Positions 1-8,332 of a stretch of DNA of 64,000 nt are shown piece after piece. Under the pieces are notes generated by a model that made no database searches, was not told the DNA's origin, and saw nothing but the letters and a program-made list of their open reading frames with translations. The stretch lies in assembly GCA_900637135.1 (NCBI GenBank), contig LR134353.1, forward strand, positions 4,650,001 to 4,714,000, in the 5' to 3' direction. Within the stretch, counting starts at the first letter, position 1; each line of letters opens with the position of its first letter. The DNA is from Mycolicibacterium flavescens. Its GTDB lineage: Bacteria > Actinomycetota > Actinomycetes > Mycobacteriales > Mycobacteriaceae. Both the position numbers and the translations under genes were made by a program.

Positions 1-156
1 GTCGCCGGGGCCGAGCGTTCGGACCACGTCGATGACCTTCTGCGTGGTGTCGCACGTGATCAGCCGTCGCGCGACGGGTCCCACCCGCAGCGTGGTCAGC
101 GGCGCAAGCGGCACCCGCTCCTCGACGGAGGCACCCCCTAGTTGCGAACCGACCAC
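1..156 (-). CDS. murB: UDP-N-acetylenolpyruvoylglucosamine reductase, N-terminal part
   Basis: This is the 5' end of a reverse-strand gene that runs off the left edge. MurB reduces UDP-GlcNAc-enolpyruvate to UDP-MurNAc with NADPH and FAD in the cytoplasm, in peptidoglycan synthesis. The 52 visible residues start at a GTG (156-154) and contain VPLAPLTTLRVGPVARRLIT, which matches the start of the MurB FAD-binding domain as I recall it. In M. tuberculosis murB is divergent from the DUF2505 gene, and the same arrangement is seen here with a 26-base gap. The rest of the protein, including the catalytic Ser and Glu, is outside the window. Confidence 0.85.
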   Translation of the reverse strand, partial: MVGSQLGGASVEERVPLAPLTTLRVGPVARRLITCDTTQKVIDVVRTLGPGD

Positions 157-182
157 GGGCGGTAACGGTAGCCTGACCAGCT

Positions 183-689
183 ATGCCGCGCTCATTCGAC
201 ATGGCCGCCGAGTACGGGGGAACCGTCGAGCAGGTCCACCGGGCGTTCGGCGACGAGCGGTACTGGCTCGCGCGGCTGACCGATTCCGGCGCCGACATGT
301 ACTCGCTGGACTCGATGGTCATCGACGATCGGGGCGGCATCGATGTCGTCACGACGCAGACGCTGCGCGCCGACCGGCTGCCCGGTGTGGTGACCCAGTT
401 CCACCGCGGAGACCTGAGCTTTGTGCGCGAGGAGGCGTGGAGCCCGGTGCTCGACGGGAAGGCCACCGCGACGGTCAAGGGGTCGATCCCCGGGGCGCCG
501 GCAAGTTTGGCGGGCACTGCGGTCCTGAGCCCGGCGGACAGCGGCTCGCGGCTGGAGTTCACCGTCGAGGTCGAGGTGCGAGTTCCGTTGGTGGGCGGCA
601 AGATCGAAAACTTCATCGGCGGCCAGCTCGTCGACCTGCTCATCGCCGAACAGCGCTTTACGACGCTGTGGATCGCCGAAAACGCTTGA
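183..689 (+). CDS. DUF2505 family protein (Rv0481c-like)
   Basis: A 168-residue cytoplasmic protein of the DUF2505 family, which has a START/SRPBCC-like lipid-binding fold; function unknown. The start MPRSFDMAAEYGGTVEQVHR and the end LIAEQRFTTLWIAENA are family-typical, and no signal peptide or membrane segment is seen. The ATG at 183 is 8 bases after TAGCCT (169-174), a plausible -10 element, so the transcript is probably leaderless. It diverges from murB, as in other mycobacteria. The position next to cell-wall genes gives no firm role. Confidence 0.85.
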   Translation: MPRSFDMAAEYGGTVEQVHRAFGDERYWLARLTDSGADMYSLDSMVIDDRGGIDVVTTQTLRADRLPGVVTQFHRGDLSFVREEAWSPVLDGKATATVKGSIPGAPASLAGTAVLSPADSGSRLEFTVEVEVRVPLVGGKIENFIGGQLVDLLIAEQRFTTLWIAENA

Positions 690-759
690 GGCGCAACCTC
701 AAGAGGTGGTGCCGCCGAGGGCGGTGACGCAGAACCGCCGGCGGCCATACACTTGGGCC

Positions 760-1542
760 ATGAGCGGGCCAATCGGTCAGCTGACACGCGGCACCACCGG
801 CTACAACCGGCTGCGCCGCAGTGACCGCTGGCTCGTGCACGCGCCGCGGGTCCGCGCCGCCCTGGCGGCTGCCGAGGATCCGCTGGTCATCGATCTCGGT
901 TACGGCGCGCTGCCGGTGACGACGCTGGAGCTCGCCGCCCGGCTGCGGATGGTGCGCAACGATATTCGCGTCGTGGGCCTGGAGATCGATCCCGACCGCG
1001 TGCAGGCAGCGCAGGCCGCGGGGTCCTCTGCTGTGCAGTTCGGCCTCGGTGGTTTCGAATTGGCGGGGATGCGGCCCGTCCTGGTGCGGGCGTTCAACGT
1101 GTTGCGGCAGTACCCGGTCGAATCGGTTCACCAGGCGTGGTCGACGATGCAGCGACAGTTGGCGCCCGGTGGCCTCATCGTCGACGGCACCTGCGACGAG
1201 GTCGGCCGAAGAGCCTGTTGGATCCTGCTGGACGCCGACGGGCCGCTGAGCCTGACGCTGGCCTGCGACCCGTTCGCGATCGAACGGCCGTCCGACCTGG
1301 CCGAGCGGCTGCCGAAGGCACTGATCCACCACAACGTCGACGGCCAGCCCGTGCACTCATTGCTGACCGCCGCCGACCGTGCGTGGGCCAGCGTCGCCGG
1401 CCACGGGGTGTTCGGTCCGCGAGTCCGCTGGCGTGCGATGCTGGAGTTGTTGTGCGACAACGGTTTTCCTGTCGTACCTGCGCGACGCCGGATGCGTGAC
1501 GGAGTGCTCACCGTGCCCTGGCCGACCGTCGCGCCGACCTGA
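760..1542 (+). CDS. Class I SAM-dependent methyltransferase-like protein
   Basis: A 260-residue soluble protein. The segment VIDLGYGALPVTTLELA near residue 43 resembles SAM-binding motif I (acidic residue then Gly-x-Gly-like loop), followed by VVGLEIDPDRVQAA, motif II with the acidic residue that would bind the ribose of SAM. The substrate cannot be told. I chose the ATG at 760 because TACACT (748-753) lies 6 bases before it, which fits a leaderless start, and because residues before it do not look coded. It lies between the DUF2505 and nitrilase-fold genes on the same strand. Confidence 0.75.
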   Translation: MSGPIGQLTRGTTGYNRLRRSDRWLVHAPRVRAALAAAEDPLVIDLGYGALPVTTLELAARLRMVRNDIRVVGLEIDPDRVQAAQAAGSSAVQFGLGGFELAGMRPVLVRAFNVLRQYPVESVHQAWSTMQRQLAPGGLIVDGTCDEVGRRACWILLDADGPLSLTLACDPFAIERPSDLAERLPKALIHHNVDGQPVHSLLTAADRAWASVAGHGVFGPRVRWRAMLELLCDNGFPVVPARRRMRDGVLTVPWPTVAPT

Positions 1543-1565
1543 AGCCCGGGGCCGTAACCGCTGAC

Positions 1566-1618
1566 GCGATTTGTGCGCGTTGAAGAGCGGTGAGCGCAAC
1601 CAAACGCACACGAATCGC
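1566..1618. repeat. Intergenic imperfect inverted repeat
   Basis: Arms 1566-1581 and 1603-1618 are inverted copies that match at all but about two positions and flank a 21-base loop. It lies just before the promoter of the nitrilase-fold gene. It has the same layout as other hairpins in this window (12562-12617 and 18941-19010). Confidence 0.55.
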
Positions 1619-1638
1619 AGCGCCGTAGGCTGGGCCGT

Positions 1639-2454
1639 ATGCGGATTGCCCTCGCGCAGATCCTCAGCGGCACCGACCCGTCGGCGAACCTGGCGGTCGT
1701 GGAGGACTACACGCGCCGCGCCGCGGACGCAGGCGCGCGCATGGTGCTGTTTCCTGAGGCGACGATGTGCCGGTTCGGGGTGCCGCTCGCCCCGGTCGCC
1801 GAACCGCTCGACGGGCCGTGGGCCTCGGCCGTGCGGGCCATCGCCGAGCGGGCGGGCATCGTCGTCGTGGCGGGAATGTTCGTGCCTTCCGGTGACGGGC
1901 GCGTTCTCAACACGCTGATCGCCGCCGGCGCCGGCATCGACGCGCACTACGAGAAGATCCACCTCTACGACGCGTTCGGGTTCAAGGAGTCCAAGACGGT
2001 CGCGCCCGGCCAGGAGCCGGTCCTGATCGAGGTCGACGGCGTGGGAGTCGGGCTGACGCTGTGCTACGACATCCGGTTCCCCGAGCTCTACGTCGAGCTG
2101 GCCGAACGTGGTGCGCAGCTGATCACCGTGCACGCCTCGTGGGGCAGCGGAACGGGCAAACTCGACCAGTGGACGTTGCTGGCGAGGGCCCGCGCGATCG
2201 ACACGACCGGCTTCGTCGCCGCCGTCGACCAGGGCTGTCCCGAACCCGACGTCGCCGCGCTCGGCCCGACCGGTGTGGGTGGCAGCCTGGTGGCGTCCCC
2301 GACCGGTGACGTGCTGGTCAGCGCCGGTGACGACCCGCAGTTGCTGGTGACCGACATCGACCTGGAGGACGGCCGCAAGGTACGCGAGACGGTCGCGGTT
2401 CTGCGCAACCGCGCGGACTTCGCTCGTCGCGGTAAGGCAGAATCGCGCTCGTGA
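1639..2454 (+). CDS. Carbon-nitrogen hydrolase, nitrilase superfamily (Rv0480c-like)
   Basis: A 271-residue cytoplasmic amidohydrolase of the nitrilase/Nit2 type. The catalytic triad is visible: Glu40 in LFPEATMC, Lys106 in YEKIHLYDAFGFKES and Cys142 in LCYDIRFPELY. The FKES and CYDIRFPEL blocks are typical of Nit1/Nit2 omega-amidases, which hydrolyse small amides such as deaminated glutathione or alpha-ketoglutaramate; the exact substrate is an inference. The ATG follows TAGGCT (1626-1631) by 7 bases, which suggests a leaderless transcript. The stop overlaps the GTG start of the next gene (GTGA), so the two are probably co-translated. Confidence 0.88.
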   Translation: MRIALAQILSGTDPSANLAVVEDYTRRAADAGARMVLFPEATMCRFGVPLAPVAEPLDGPWASAVRAIAERAGIVVVAGMFVPSGDGRVLNTLIAAGAGIDAHYEKIHLYDAFGFKESKTVAPGQEPVLIEVDGVGVGLTLCYDIRFPELYVELAERGAQLITVHASWGSGTGKLDQWTLLARARAIDTTGFVAAVDQGCPEPDVAALGPTGVGGSLVASPTGDVLVSAGDDPQLLVTDIDLEDGRKVRETVAVLRNRADFARRGKAESRS

Positions 2455-3365
2455 CTGACCCGTGGGCCCGCCCGAACCAGCCGTCGCCGCAGCAGGGCCA
2501 GGTCCCCCCACCCCAGCAGGACCAGACGCCTCCGCCGCCGCAGGGGCCGCCACCGCAGGGCCCGCCGCCGGGACCCCAGGGACCGAATGAACCGGGCCGG
2601 AGCGAGCCGCCGCGCTCTGAGTCGAGACTCAGGAGCCTGTTGCGCGATCCCCTGTCGATCGTGCTGGTGGTCGTCATCGTGGTGGCCCTGGTGCTGGCGG
2701 GCGTGCTGGCCGGAGAACTGTACGCACGCAACCGCGCGAACGACGTCGTCGCGGGCGTCACGTCATGCGTCGTCGAAGACGAGGCCAGCGCATCGTTCGG
2801 CGTCATGCCGCCGTTCCTGATCCAGCACATGTCCGGCCACTACACGAACATCTACATCGAGACCGCTGGCAATCAGATCCGCGACGCCAAGGGTATGAAG
2901 GTCGAGTTGACCATCGAGGACGTCCGCCTCGAGGACACGGCCACCTCGGGCGGCACGGTCGGCTCGCTCGTCGCGGACATCAACTGGTCGTCGGAGGGCA
3001 TTCGGCAGACCATCTCCGATTCGATCCCACTCATCGGCGCATTCGTCAGCGGGGTCACGACCAACCCGTCCGACGACACGATCGAGTTGGAAGGTGCGCT
3101 CGGCTCGATCAGGGCGCGGCCGACGGTCGCCGACGGCGGAATCTCGCTGCAGGTGATCGAGCTGACCGGCCTCGGCTTCACGCTGCCGCGCGAAGCCGTG
3201 CAGCCGGCGTTGGACGCGTTCACCTCCGAGCTGACGAAGAACTACCCGATGAACATCAAAGCCGATTCCGTGGAGGTCACCGATGACGGCGTGGTGAGCC
3301 GGTTCTCGACCCGCAACGCCGACATCCCGAAGGGTCAGCAGGATCCGTGCTTCGCCGAGCTGTGA
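2451..3365 (+). CDS. Proline-rich membrane-anchored DUF2993 protein (Rv0479c-like)
   Basis: A 304-residue single-pass membrane protein. Residues 1 to about 50 are Pro/Gln-rich and cytoplasmic, a hydrophobic helix follows at about residues 67-85 (SIVLVVVIVVALVLAGVLAG), and the remainder is an extracytoplasmic domain with the DUF2993 character (LmeA-like fold that binds phospholipid). LmeA helps elongate the mannan of lipomannan in mycobacteria; whether this paralogue has a related task is not shown by the sequence. The GTG start overlaps the stop of the hydrolase gene by four bases. It ends three bases before the convergent membrane protein gene. Confidence 0.75.
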   Translation: MTDPWARPNQPSPQQGQVPPPQQDQTPPPPQGPPPQGPPPGPQGPNEPGRSEPPRSESRLRSLLRDPLSIVLVVVIVVALVLAGVLAGELYARNRANDVVAGVTSCVVEDEASASFGVMPPFLIQHMSGHYTNIYIETAGNQIRDAKGMKVELTIEDVRLEDTATSGGTVGSLVADINWSSEGIRQTISDSIPLIGAFVSGVTTNPSDDTIELEGALGSIRARPTVADGGISLQVIELTGLGFTLPREAVQPALDAFTSELTKNYPMNIKADSVEVTDDGVVSRFSTRNADIPKGQQDPCFAEL

Positions 3366-3368
3366 CCC

Positions 3369-4889
3369 TCAGTCGGTGACACCGGTCCAGCGGAAGCTGT
3401 TGACGTACTTGCCCATATCGATCGCCAGCTGCAGGTTCGCACCCGATGGATGCCCGGTGCCGAAGTCGGGGGTGAATTCGCGGTAGGGGCCGATGGCCGA
3501 GGCCACCAGCGCGACATCGTTTTTGATCGCGACCATCACGATCAGCCGAAGCCGGGTGAAGCTACCGCTGGCGTCCTGCGGATAATCGTCGGCGACGACG
3601 CCGTAGCCGGGTTCGTAGCCGACCATCGCGTTGGGGATCTCGTATTCCGTTGTGGCGTCGGGGTAGTACTCCTCGATCAGGTCCTGGGCGACCTGCTTGG
3701 CGGTCCGGTTTTCGGCGGGCAGACCGAACAGCTCGAGCATGCCGGTGTCGCCGCCGGTGAAGTCGAGTTCGACCCCATCGGGAAGCAGGGTGGCCTCGTA
3801 CGCGCTGCCGGGCCCCGGGTATTGGACGGAGAACGTCCCGTCGGCGGCATAGAAACGCGGGTTGGATTCGATGGGCTCGCCGATCGGTGGGCGTCCACAA
3901 TCGGGCGGGCACACGATCTTCGGGATGTCGGGGGTGGTGAGCACGGCCGCCACCACACCGGCCATCACCGCGATGGCGGCGCCCGCACCCAGCGTCGCAA
4001 GCACCCGCGCGCGGCCCATGCCTTCCTCGATGCTCCGCACCGGTAGCTTCGGAGCCAGGGCCCGCTGTCCACTGCGCAGCGCAGCCAGTGCGACCGCGGC
4101 GATCACGACATGGACGATCAGGTGCACAATGTGCGGTACCGGGGCGTACTCGGTGACACCCATGACCATGTAGAGCACCAGCGTCACAACCACACTCGCG
4201 ACGATCATCCTCCGCCGGCCCGCCCACAGCGCGATGCCGACGAGTCCGCCGAGCGTGAGCGCGGTCAGCGGCAGGGTCAACCCCTGGATACCGGCCTGCA
4301 CCAGAAGCGCGCTGACCCACAGGTCTTCGGCCCTGACGCCGGTCGCGAACTGTGGGGCCAATCTGACCAAAGTCGCTGCCGACGTGAACACCACGGCGCT
4401 CAACGCGCCGACCGCGTAGCCGTCGAGCGGCAGTCGAGGCAGCCCGCGGCGCAACCGCAGCACTGCCGGCGGGATCAGCATCACGAGCGCACCGCCGACC
4501 GGTATCGCGGTGCCTACCAACAGCTTTTCGCGATCGAGCTCGCCGCCGCTGAGCGCGACATCGTGAGACTCGGCCACGATGTTGCCGGTTGTCAACGCCC
4601 ACGCGGCGCCGAGTGCCGCAGCCAGCGCAGCGGTCAGCACCAACTGCCGTGCCGGGACGTCGTGACCTGCCTGATGCAGATAGACGACGAACACCAGCGC
4701 CACACCGACCGCTCCGATCGCGATCAGCGGCGCCTGCCAACGCAGCACCGCGAACCCGACCAGCATCACCGCAAGCGCTGCCAGCGCCAGCCCGAACGTC
4801 GTCCTCGACGAAGGCGCCACATGTGGAAACAGGGTGCTCGTCAAAGGATTTCGCCACCGACGGCGGCGGCGTGGTGACGCTTCGGTCAA
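3369..4889 (-). CDS. Polytopic membrane protein with extracytoplasmic C-terminal domain
   Basis: A 506-residue protein. A basic N-terminus (RRRRRWRNP) precedes about eight hydrophobic helices up to about residue 320, then a soluble domain of about 170 residues rich in acidic and aromatic residues (from about FYAADGTFSVQYPGPGS to the end). I do not recognise the family. The helical part is faintly like PrsW-type membrane proteases, but the metal-binding Glu/His motifs are not clear, so I make no enzymatic call. Its ATG overlaps the stop of the S53 peptidase gene by four bases, which argues for a joint role at the cell surface. Confidence 0.7.
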   Translation of the reverse strand: MTEASPRRRRRWRNPLTSTLFPHVAPSSRTTFGLALAALAVMLVGFAVLRWQAPLIAIGAVGVALVFVVYLHQAGHDVPARQLVLTAALAAALGAAWALTTGNIVAESHDVALSGGELDREKLLVGTAIPVGGALVMLIPPAVLRLRRGLPRLPLDGYAVGALSAVVFTSAATLVRLAPQFATGVRAEDLWVSALLVQAGIQGLTLPLTALTLGGLVGIALWAGRRRMIVASVVVTLVLYMVMGVTEYAPVPHIVHLIVHVVIAAVALAALRSGQRALAPKLPVRSIEEGMGRARVLATLGAGAAIAVMAGVVAAVLTTPDIPKIVCPPDCGRPPIGEPIESNPRFYAADGTFSVQYPGPGSAYEATLLPDGVELDFTGGDTGMLELFGLPAENRTAKQVAQDLIEEYYPDATTEYEIPNAMVGYEPGYGVVADDYPQDASGSFTRLRLIVMVAIKNDVALVASAIGPYREFTPDFGTGHPSGANLQLAIDMGKYVNSFRWTGVTD

Positions 4890-6523
4890 CGCGACGTCTT
4901 CTGCAGGTCGAGAATGTTGCGGGCGAGGTTCTCGGTGTTCGGGGTGCCGAGGCCCGTCACCAGGTCGTACCCCGGTGACGCCAGATCGACGGCATTGCCG
5001 CCCTTGGTCACATCCCGGAAGCCGGGCAGACGCGACCCGGAGGCCACCTGGTACAACACCGGATTGACGTTTCCGACCTGCCGTCCACCGTTGGCCAGCA
5101 GGTACTGGTTCATCAGCACGGTGAGTGCCGCCCAGATCGGCGCCGATTGCGACGTACCGCCGCCGACCACCTCGCGCCGGCCGAAGATGAACCGCACACC
5201 GGTGAACGGATCGGCGACCGCGGAGACGTCGGGGAGCAGACGGCGGCGCTCGGTGTCACGCTCGACATCCAGTTTGTCCTGCCACGCCGGACGGGCGAAC
5301 AGCTTCGCCACCCCGCCGCTACTGCCCTGCGACAGCGGGGAATCCACCCACGCGTGTTCGGCCAGCCACTGCCCGCGCGTACCGGTCGACAACGTGGTGC
5401 CTCCGACCGACGTCATCGTGGGAAGTGATGCGACCGCATCAACACCGATGTCGTCGGGGCCCGGCGGAGCCGACCATCGGTCTCCGCCTTTGCACTCCAG
5501 GCCCGCGGTGTCCCCGCTGGCGTCGAACGCCGTGGTGCCGCGCCGCTGGGCGGCCGTCAACGCCGCCTCGACCGGAGCCAGATCCGCCGCGGTGACGAAC
5601 GCCTCGCATCCCCATCCGATCGACAGGCTCCACACCGCTCCGGGGTAGTCGCGGTCGACCTGTTCGAACAGCCTCCCGAGCTTTTCGTATGTACCGTCGC
5701 CCTCCACCGTCGGCCTGGCGTTGACCACGACAAGCCGTGCATCGGGTGCAATGGCGTGTGCCACTTGCAGATCCATCGCCGTCTCACCGTGCACCTCGGA
5801 CGGTTTCCCGCCGACGATCTCGGGTGTGAACCGGGGTAGTCCGGAGCTGTCGGCGAACAGGTCGAGGTCGTCTTGTTCGACGCTGTCGAACGCGAAGATG
5901 ACGATCGTCGCGCCCTCACCCGTGAAACCGGCGTCCGCCAACGGCGTCGCGTTGTACGCCGACAACAGTCCGTCGGGCGTCAGCCCGCCCTTGGGTACGT
6001 CAAGGGGGACGAAGTCGGGCCGCTTCATGCGGTACGGGGTGTAGCTCATCACCCGCCCGACCGCGGTGACGTCGCCGCGTACCTGCGGCGGTATCGCCGG
6101 CTGTTCGGGCGAGGCGTAGAACTCCTCCCCTTTGGCAGACCGGTAGTCGCGCACCGGAATCCCGAATGCCCGCGCGAGATCCCCGGCAGCGCCCTCGACG
6201 ATCGCCCAACCGTCGCCGGGCCGCCAGCGCACCCAGAGGTCGCGGTCGCCCGCCCAGCCCATCAAGGCGGCCGGACGTTGCGGTACGCCGAGCGTGACAG
6301 TGACTTGCGCGTCCGCCGAACGTGACGGGCCCAGGTCGGTCGAGCTCGCCAGCAGTGCCGCATAGGGACCGGTGATCACCGCCGGGGTGCGTGATGCACA
6401 CGCACCCGACGCTGCGATCAGCAGCGCGGCGGTGAGGAGGGCCCAGGGCCGGTGGACCCCGCGCCTACTGGCCGTGAGGACCGCGGTGTCGACCGGGCGT
6501 CGGACCGGGAGCCGGTGGCGCAT
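4886..6523 (-). CDS. Secreted S53 family serine-carboxyl peptidase (sedolisin/kumamolisin-like)
   Basis: A 545-residue secreted endopeptidase. A hydrophobic export segment sits near residues 28-42, an activation prodomain covers about 45-185, and the catalytic domain fills the rest. The sedolisin residues can be seen: Glu247 and Asp251 in HGETAMDLQ, Asp338 in DASGDTAG, and the nucleophile Ser458 in GGGTSQSAPIWAAL. The C-terminal DVTKGGN...GYDLVTGLG segment is the calcium site of the family. These enzymes usually mature by self-cleavage at low pH. The ATG at 6523 is the only start before the prodomain and lies 59 bases inside the upstream lipoprotein gene. Confidence 0.88.
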   Translation of the reverse strand: MRHRLPVRRPVDTAVLTASRRGVHRPWALLTAALLIAASGACASRTPAVITGPYAALLASSTDLGPSRSADAQVTVTLGVPQRPAALMGWAGDRDLWVRWRPGDGWAIVEGAAGDLARAFGIPVRDYRSAKGEEFYASPEQPAIPPQVRGDVTAVGRVMSYTPYRMKRPDFVPLDVPKGGLTPDGLLSAYNATPLADAGFTGEGATIVIFAFDSVEQDDLDLFADSSGLPRFTPEIVGGKPSEVHGETAMDLQVAHAIAPDARLVVVNARPTVEGDGTYEKLGRLFEQVDRDYPGAVWSLSIGWGCEAFVTAADLAPVEAALTAAQRRGTTAFDASGDTAGLECKGGDRWSAPPGPDDIGVDAVASLPTMTSVGGTTLSTGTRGQWLAEHAWVDSPLSQGSSGGVAKLFARPAWQDKLDVERDTERRRLLPDVSAVADPFTGVRFIFGRREVVGGGTSQSAPIWAALTVLMNQYLLANGGRQVGNVNPVLYQVASGSRLPGFRDVTKGGNAVDLASPGYDLVTGLGTPNTENLARNILDLQKTSR

Positions 6524-6761
6524 GAACGGTGGGCGAGAACGGGTTCGGCTGATTGGGATCGATGCGCGGTGCCTTCTCCGTCGGCGTGGCGGGCGGAGGC
6601 GGCGCCGTAGTGGTGGTTGTGGTCGTCGTCGTGGTGGTCGACGTCTCCGGTGCCTCTTCCTCTTGTGAGGCGCAGCCGGCGGTGAACGCGCCCGTCGCCA
6701 GCACCGCGGTCACCCCCGCTCCGGCCAGCGCTCGGCGAAGCAAACCGCTTTGAGTCATCAT
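6465..6761 (-). CDS. Small lipoprotein with poly-threonine tract
   Basis: A 98-residue predicted lipoprotein. The signal peptide MMTQSGLLRRALAG...GAFTAGC ends in a good lipobox (TAGC) with the lipidated Cys near residue 30. After an acidic stretch comes a run of about a dozen Thr residues, then a Pro-rich tail (PPPPATPTEKAP...) that is probably an extended wall-spanning linker. There is no globular domain. It overlaps the start of the S53 peptidase gene by 59 bases on the same strand, so it is probably translated with it. The repetitive ACC/ACG codons make this tract liable to length change. Function unknown. Confidence 0.7.
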   Translation of the reverse strand: MMTQSGLLRRALAGAGVTAVLATGAFTAGCASQEEEAPETSTTTTTTTTTTTAPPPPATPTEKAPRIDPNQPNPFSPTVHAPPAPGPTPGRHRGPHGQ

Positions 6762-6873
6762 GATCAGGTCCTATCCACGGTTTCCCGTGCGCAGAGTGCG
6801 GTGGTTCCAGCCGTCGGGGGCGGACGTCACTATACGGCAAATATCGGTGACCAATGTAAATTACTGGCGGCGG

Positions 6874-7554
6874 TCAGGTTTCGGAAAAGCCCTCGAGTAC
6901 CGCCCTGGTCCCCGACAGCCCCAACCGGGTGGCGCCTGCGTTCAGCATCGCAATCGCGTCATCGGCGGTCCGGATACCGCCACTGGCTTTGACCTGCGGA
7001 CCCACCGTCGCCATCAGTTCCACTGCACGTAGCGACGCCCCGCCTGCGGGATGAAATCCCGTGGAGGTCTTGACGAAATCGGCACCCGCGTCCGCCGCGG
7101 CCCGGCAGGCGGCCAGCAGGGTCTGCTCATCGGCGAGCAGGAGCAGCGCGGCGGACTCGACGATCACTTTCAGCGTCGCGCGGGCACCGACTTCGGTACG
7201 CACGGCCTCGACGTCGGCGCGCACCGCCGCGAAGTCGCCGTGCAGCGCGGCTCCCACGTCGATCACCATGTCGATCTCGCCAGCGCCGTCTTCCACCGCG
7301 AGCCGTGCCTCACTGGCTTTGACCGCCGAAAGATGTTTGCCCGAAGGGAATCCGACGACCGCACACACCAGCTGCGACGGCGAACCGGACCGTCTGGCGA
7401 CCGAAACCATCGACGGCGACACGCATACGGCGTAAGCGCCGAGCGCCGCAGCCTCCTCGGCGGCCGCGGCGACGTCGCCCTCGGTGGCTTCGGGTTTGAG
7501 CAGTGTGTGATCGACCAGTCCGGCGACCTCGTCGCGTAGGTAGGTGCGTGCCAT
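6874..7554 (-). CDS. deoC: Deoxyribose-phosphate aldolase
   Basis: A 226-residue cytoplasmic class I aldolase that cleaves 2-deoxyribose 5-phosphate to glyceraldehyde 3-phosphate and acetaldehyde in nucleoside salvage. The Schiff-base lysine is Lys162 in FVKTSTGF; Lys189 in VKASGGIR and Asp95 in EIDMVID complete the catalytic set. The ATG at 7554 overlaps the TGA of the upstream gene (TGATG), so it is translationally coupled to the DUF2599 gene, as in other mycobacteria. The open frame extends further upstream but that part is antisense noise. Confidence 0.95.
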   Translation of the reverse strand: MARTYLRDEVAGLVDHTLLKPEATEGDVAAAAEEAAALGAYAVCVSPSMVSVARRSGSPSQLVCAVVGFPSGKHLSAVKASEARLAVEDGAGEIDMVIDVGAALHGDFAAVRADVEAVRTEVGARATLKVIVESAALLLLADEQTLLAACRAAADAGADFVKTSTGFHPAGGASLRAVELMATVGPQVKASGGIRTADDAIAMLNAGATRLGLSGTRAVLEGFSET

Positions 7555-7982
7555 CAGAACGGCTCTTCGGTACCGCCGGGGTTGCAGCCGGTTTCCACCA
7601 TCTGCTCGTAGGGGACCTCGGGTCGCCACGGCTCGAGATTCCAACTGGTCTTGCCGGGTTGGTAGTACTCGGCGAATTCCCAGTGACAGACGAATTGGGG
7701 CCTCATGCCCGGGATGTCCGCATCGGGTGCGAGCGCCAGCACCTCGGCCCAGGCCACCTCGCCCTGGGCCGAAGTGGCCAGCCCGGACGATTGCCTGCCT
7801 GCCGCGGTCGGGTACACGCGCAGACTCGACAAATCGCCCCACTTGGCCCATTCGACGTGATCGACGAACGGCGGGGCAGGCACCGTCGGGTTGGCAGGTG
7901 GATTCGCCGATGCCACGGGGGCCGCCAGCGCAGGCACGGTGAGGCCGGCCGCCAAGACGACGACCGCCATGGTTCTGCGCAC
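7554..7982 (-). CDS. Secreted DUF2599 protein (Rv0477-like)
   Basis: A 142-residue protein with a clear Sec signal peptide (MRRTMAVVVLAAGLTVPALA, probable cleavage near AxA around residues 20-26) and a small secreted domain of the DUF2599 type with two conserved Cys (VCHWEFAEYY and TGCNP) likely to form a disulfide. The start is a GTG that shares its first base with the stop of the DUF2516 gene. It sits in the conserved hbhA-Rv0476-Rv0477-deoC order. Its function is not known. Confidence 0.82.
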   Translation of the reverse strand: MRRTMAVVVLAAGLTVPALAAPVASANPPANPTVPAPPFVDHVEWAKWGDLSSLRVYPTAAGRQSSGLATSAQGEVAWAEVLALAPDADIPGMRPQFVCHWEFAEYYQPGKTSWNLEPWRPEVPYEQMVETGCNPGGTEEPF

Positions 7983-8266
7983 TACCGGGACTTCCCCTGG
8001 ACCTCAAGCAGCTTGGGTCGGACGTCGACCAGGTAGACACCGGCCGCGACGGCTGCGATGGCGGGGCCCAGCACAGAACCCAAAACCAGCGCGAGCAGCC
8101 CTGCGACCCCGAGGATGACCAACCAGACCGGCTTGGTCAGTTTGTCGGCGGCCGGGTAGGCGTCCGGCCGTTGCATCGCCGCATGGACGAACGCGTACAC
8201 CGTCGTCGCCAGCACGGCGATCTGCAAAAAGAAGAGGACGTAACCCACCAAGCCTTGGAGCTGCAC
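7982..8266 (-). CDS. Small membrane protein, DUF2516 (Rv0476-like)
   Basis: A 94-residue integral membrane protein with about three hydrophobic segments (near residues 6-25, 46-66 and 68-85) and a basic C-terminal tail (RPKLLEVQGKSR), matching DUF2516. The stop TAG overlaps the GTG start of the next gene by one base. It is the first gene after hbhA in this block, separated from it by 66 bases. No function is known. Confidence 0.82.
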   Translation of the reverse strand: MQLQGLVGYVLFFLQIAVLATTVYAFVHAAMQRPDAYPAADKLTKPVWLVILGVAGLLALVLGSVLGPAIAAVAAGVYLVDVRPKLLEVQGKSR

Positions 8267-8332
8267 GCATCAAGACTAAGCGGGTGACGTCCCCTCGGTC
8301 GACTTTGGGCCTTGCGACCCGCTGTCGAGTCC

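Noticed and set aside
32..727. Forward 231-codon frame over the murB/DUF2505 region
   Set aside because: The Arg/Gly-rich product has no domain, and the real genes on both sides explain the region.
2490..2600. Possible tandem repeat DNA in the Pro/Gln-rich start of the DUF2993 gene
   Set aside because: The units are irregular codons for Pro and Gln, not an exact nucleotide repeat.
6553..6753. Forward 66-codon frame with a poly-Val run
   Set aside because: It is the reverse reading of the poly-Thr tract of the lipoprotein, which has a lipobox and signal peptide.
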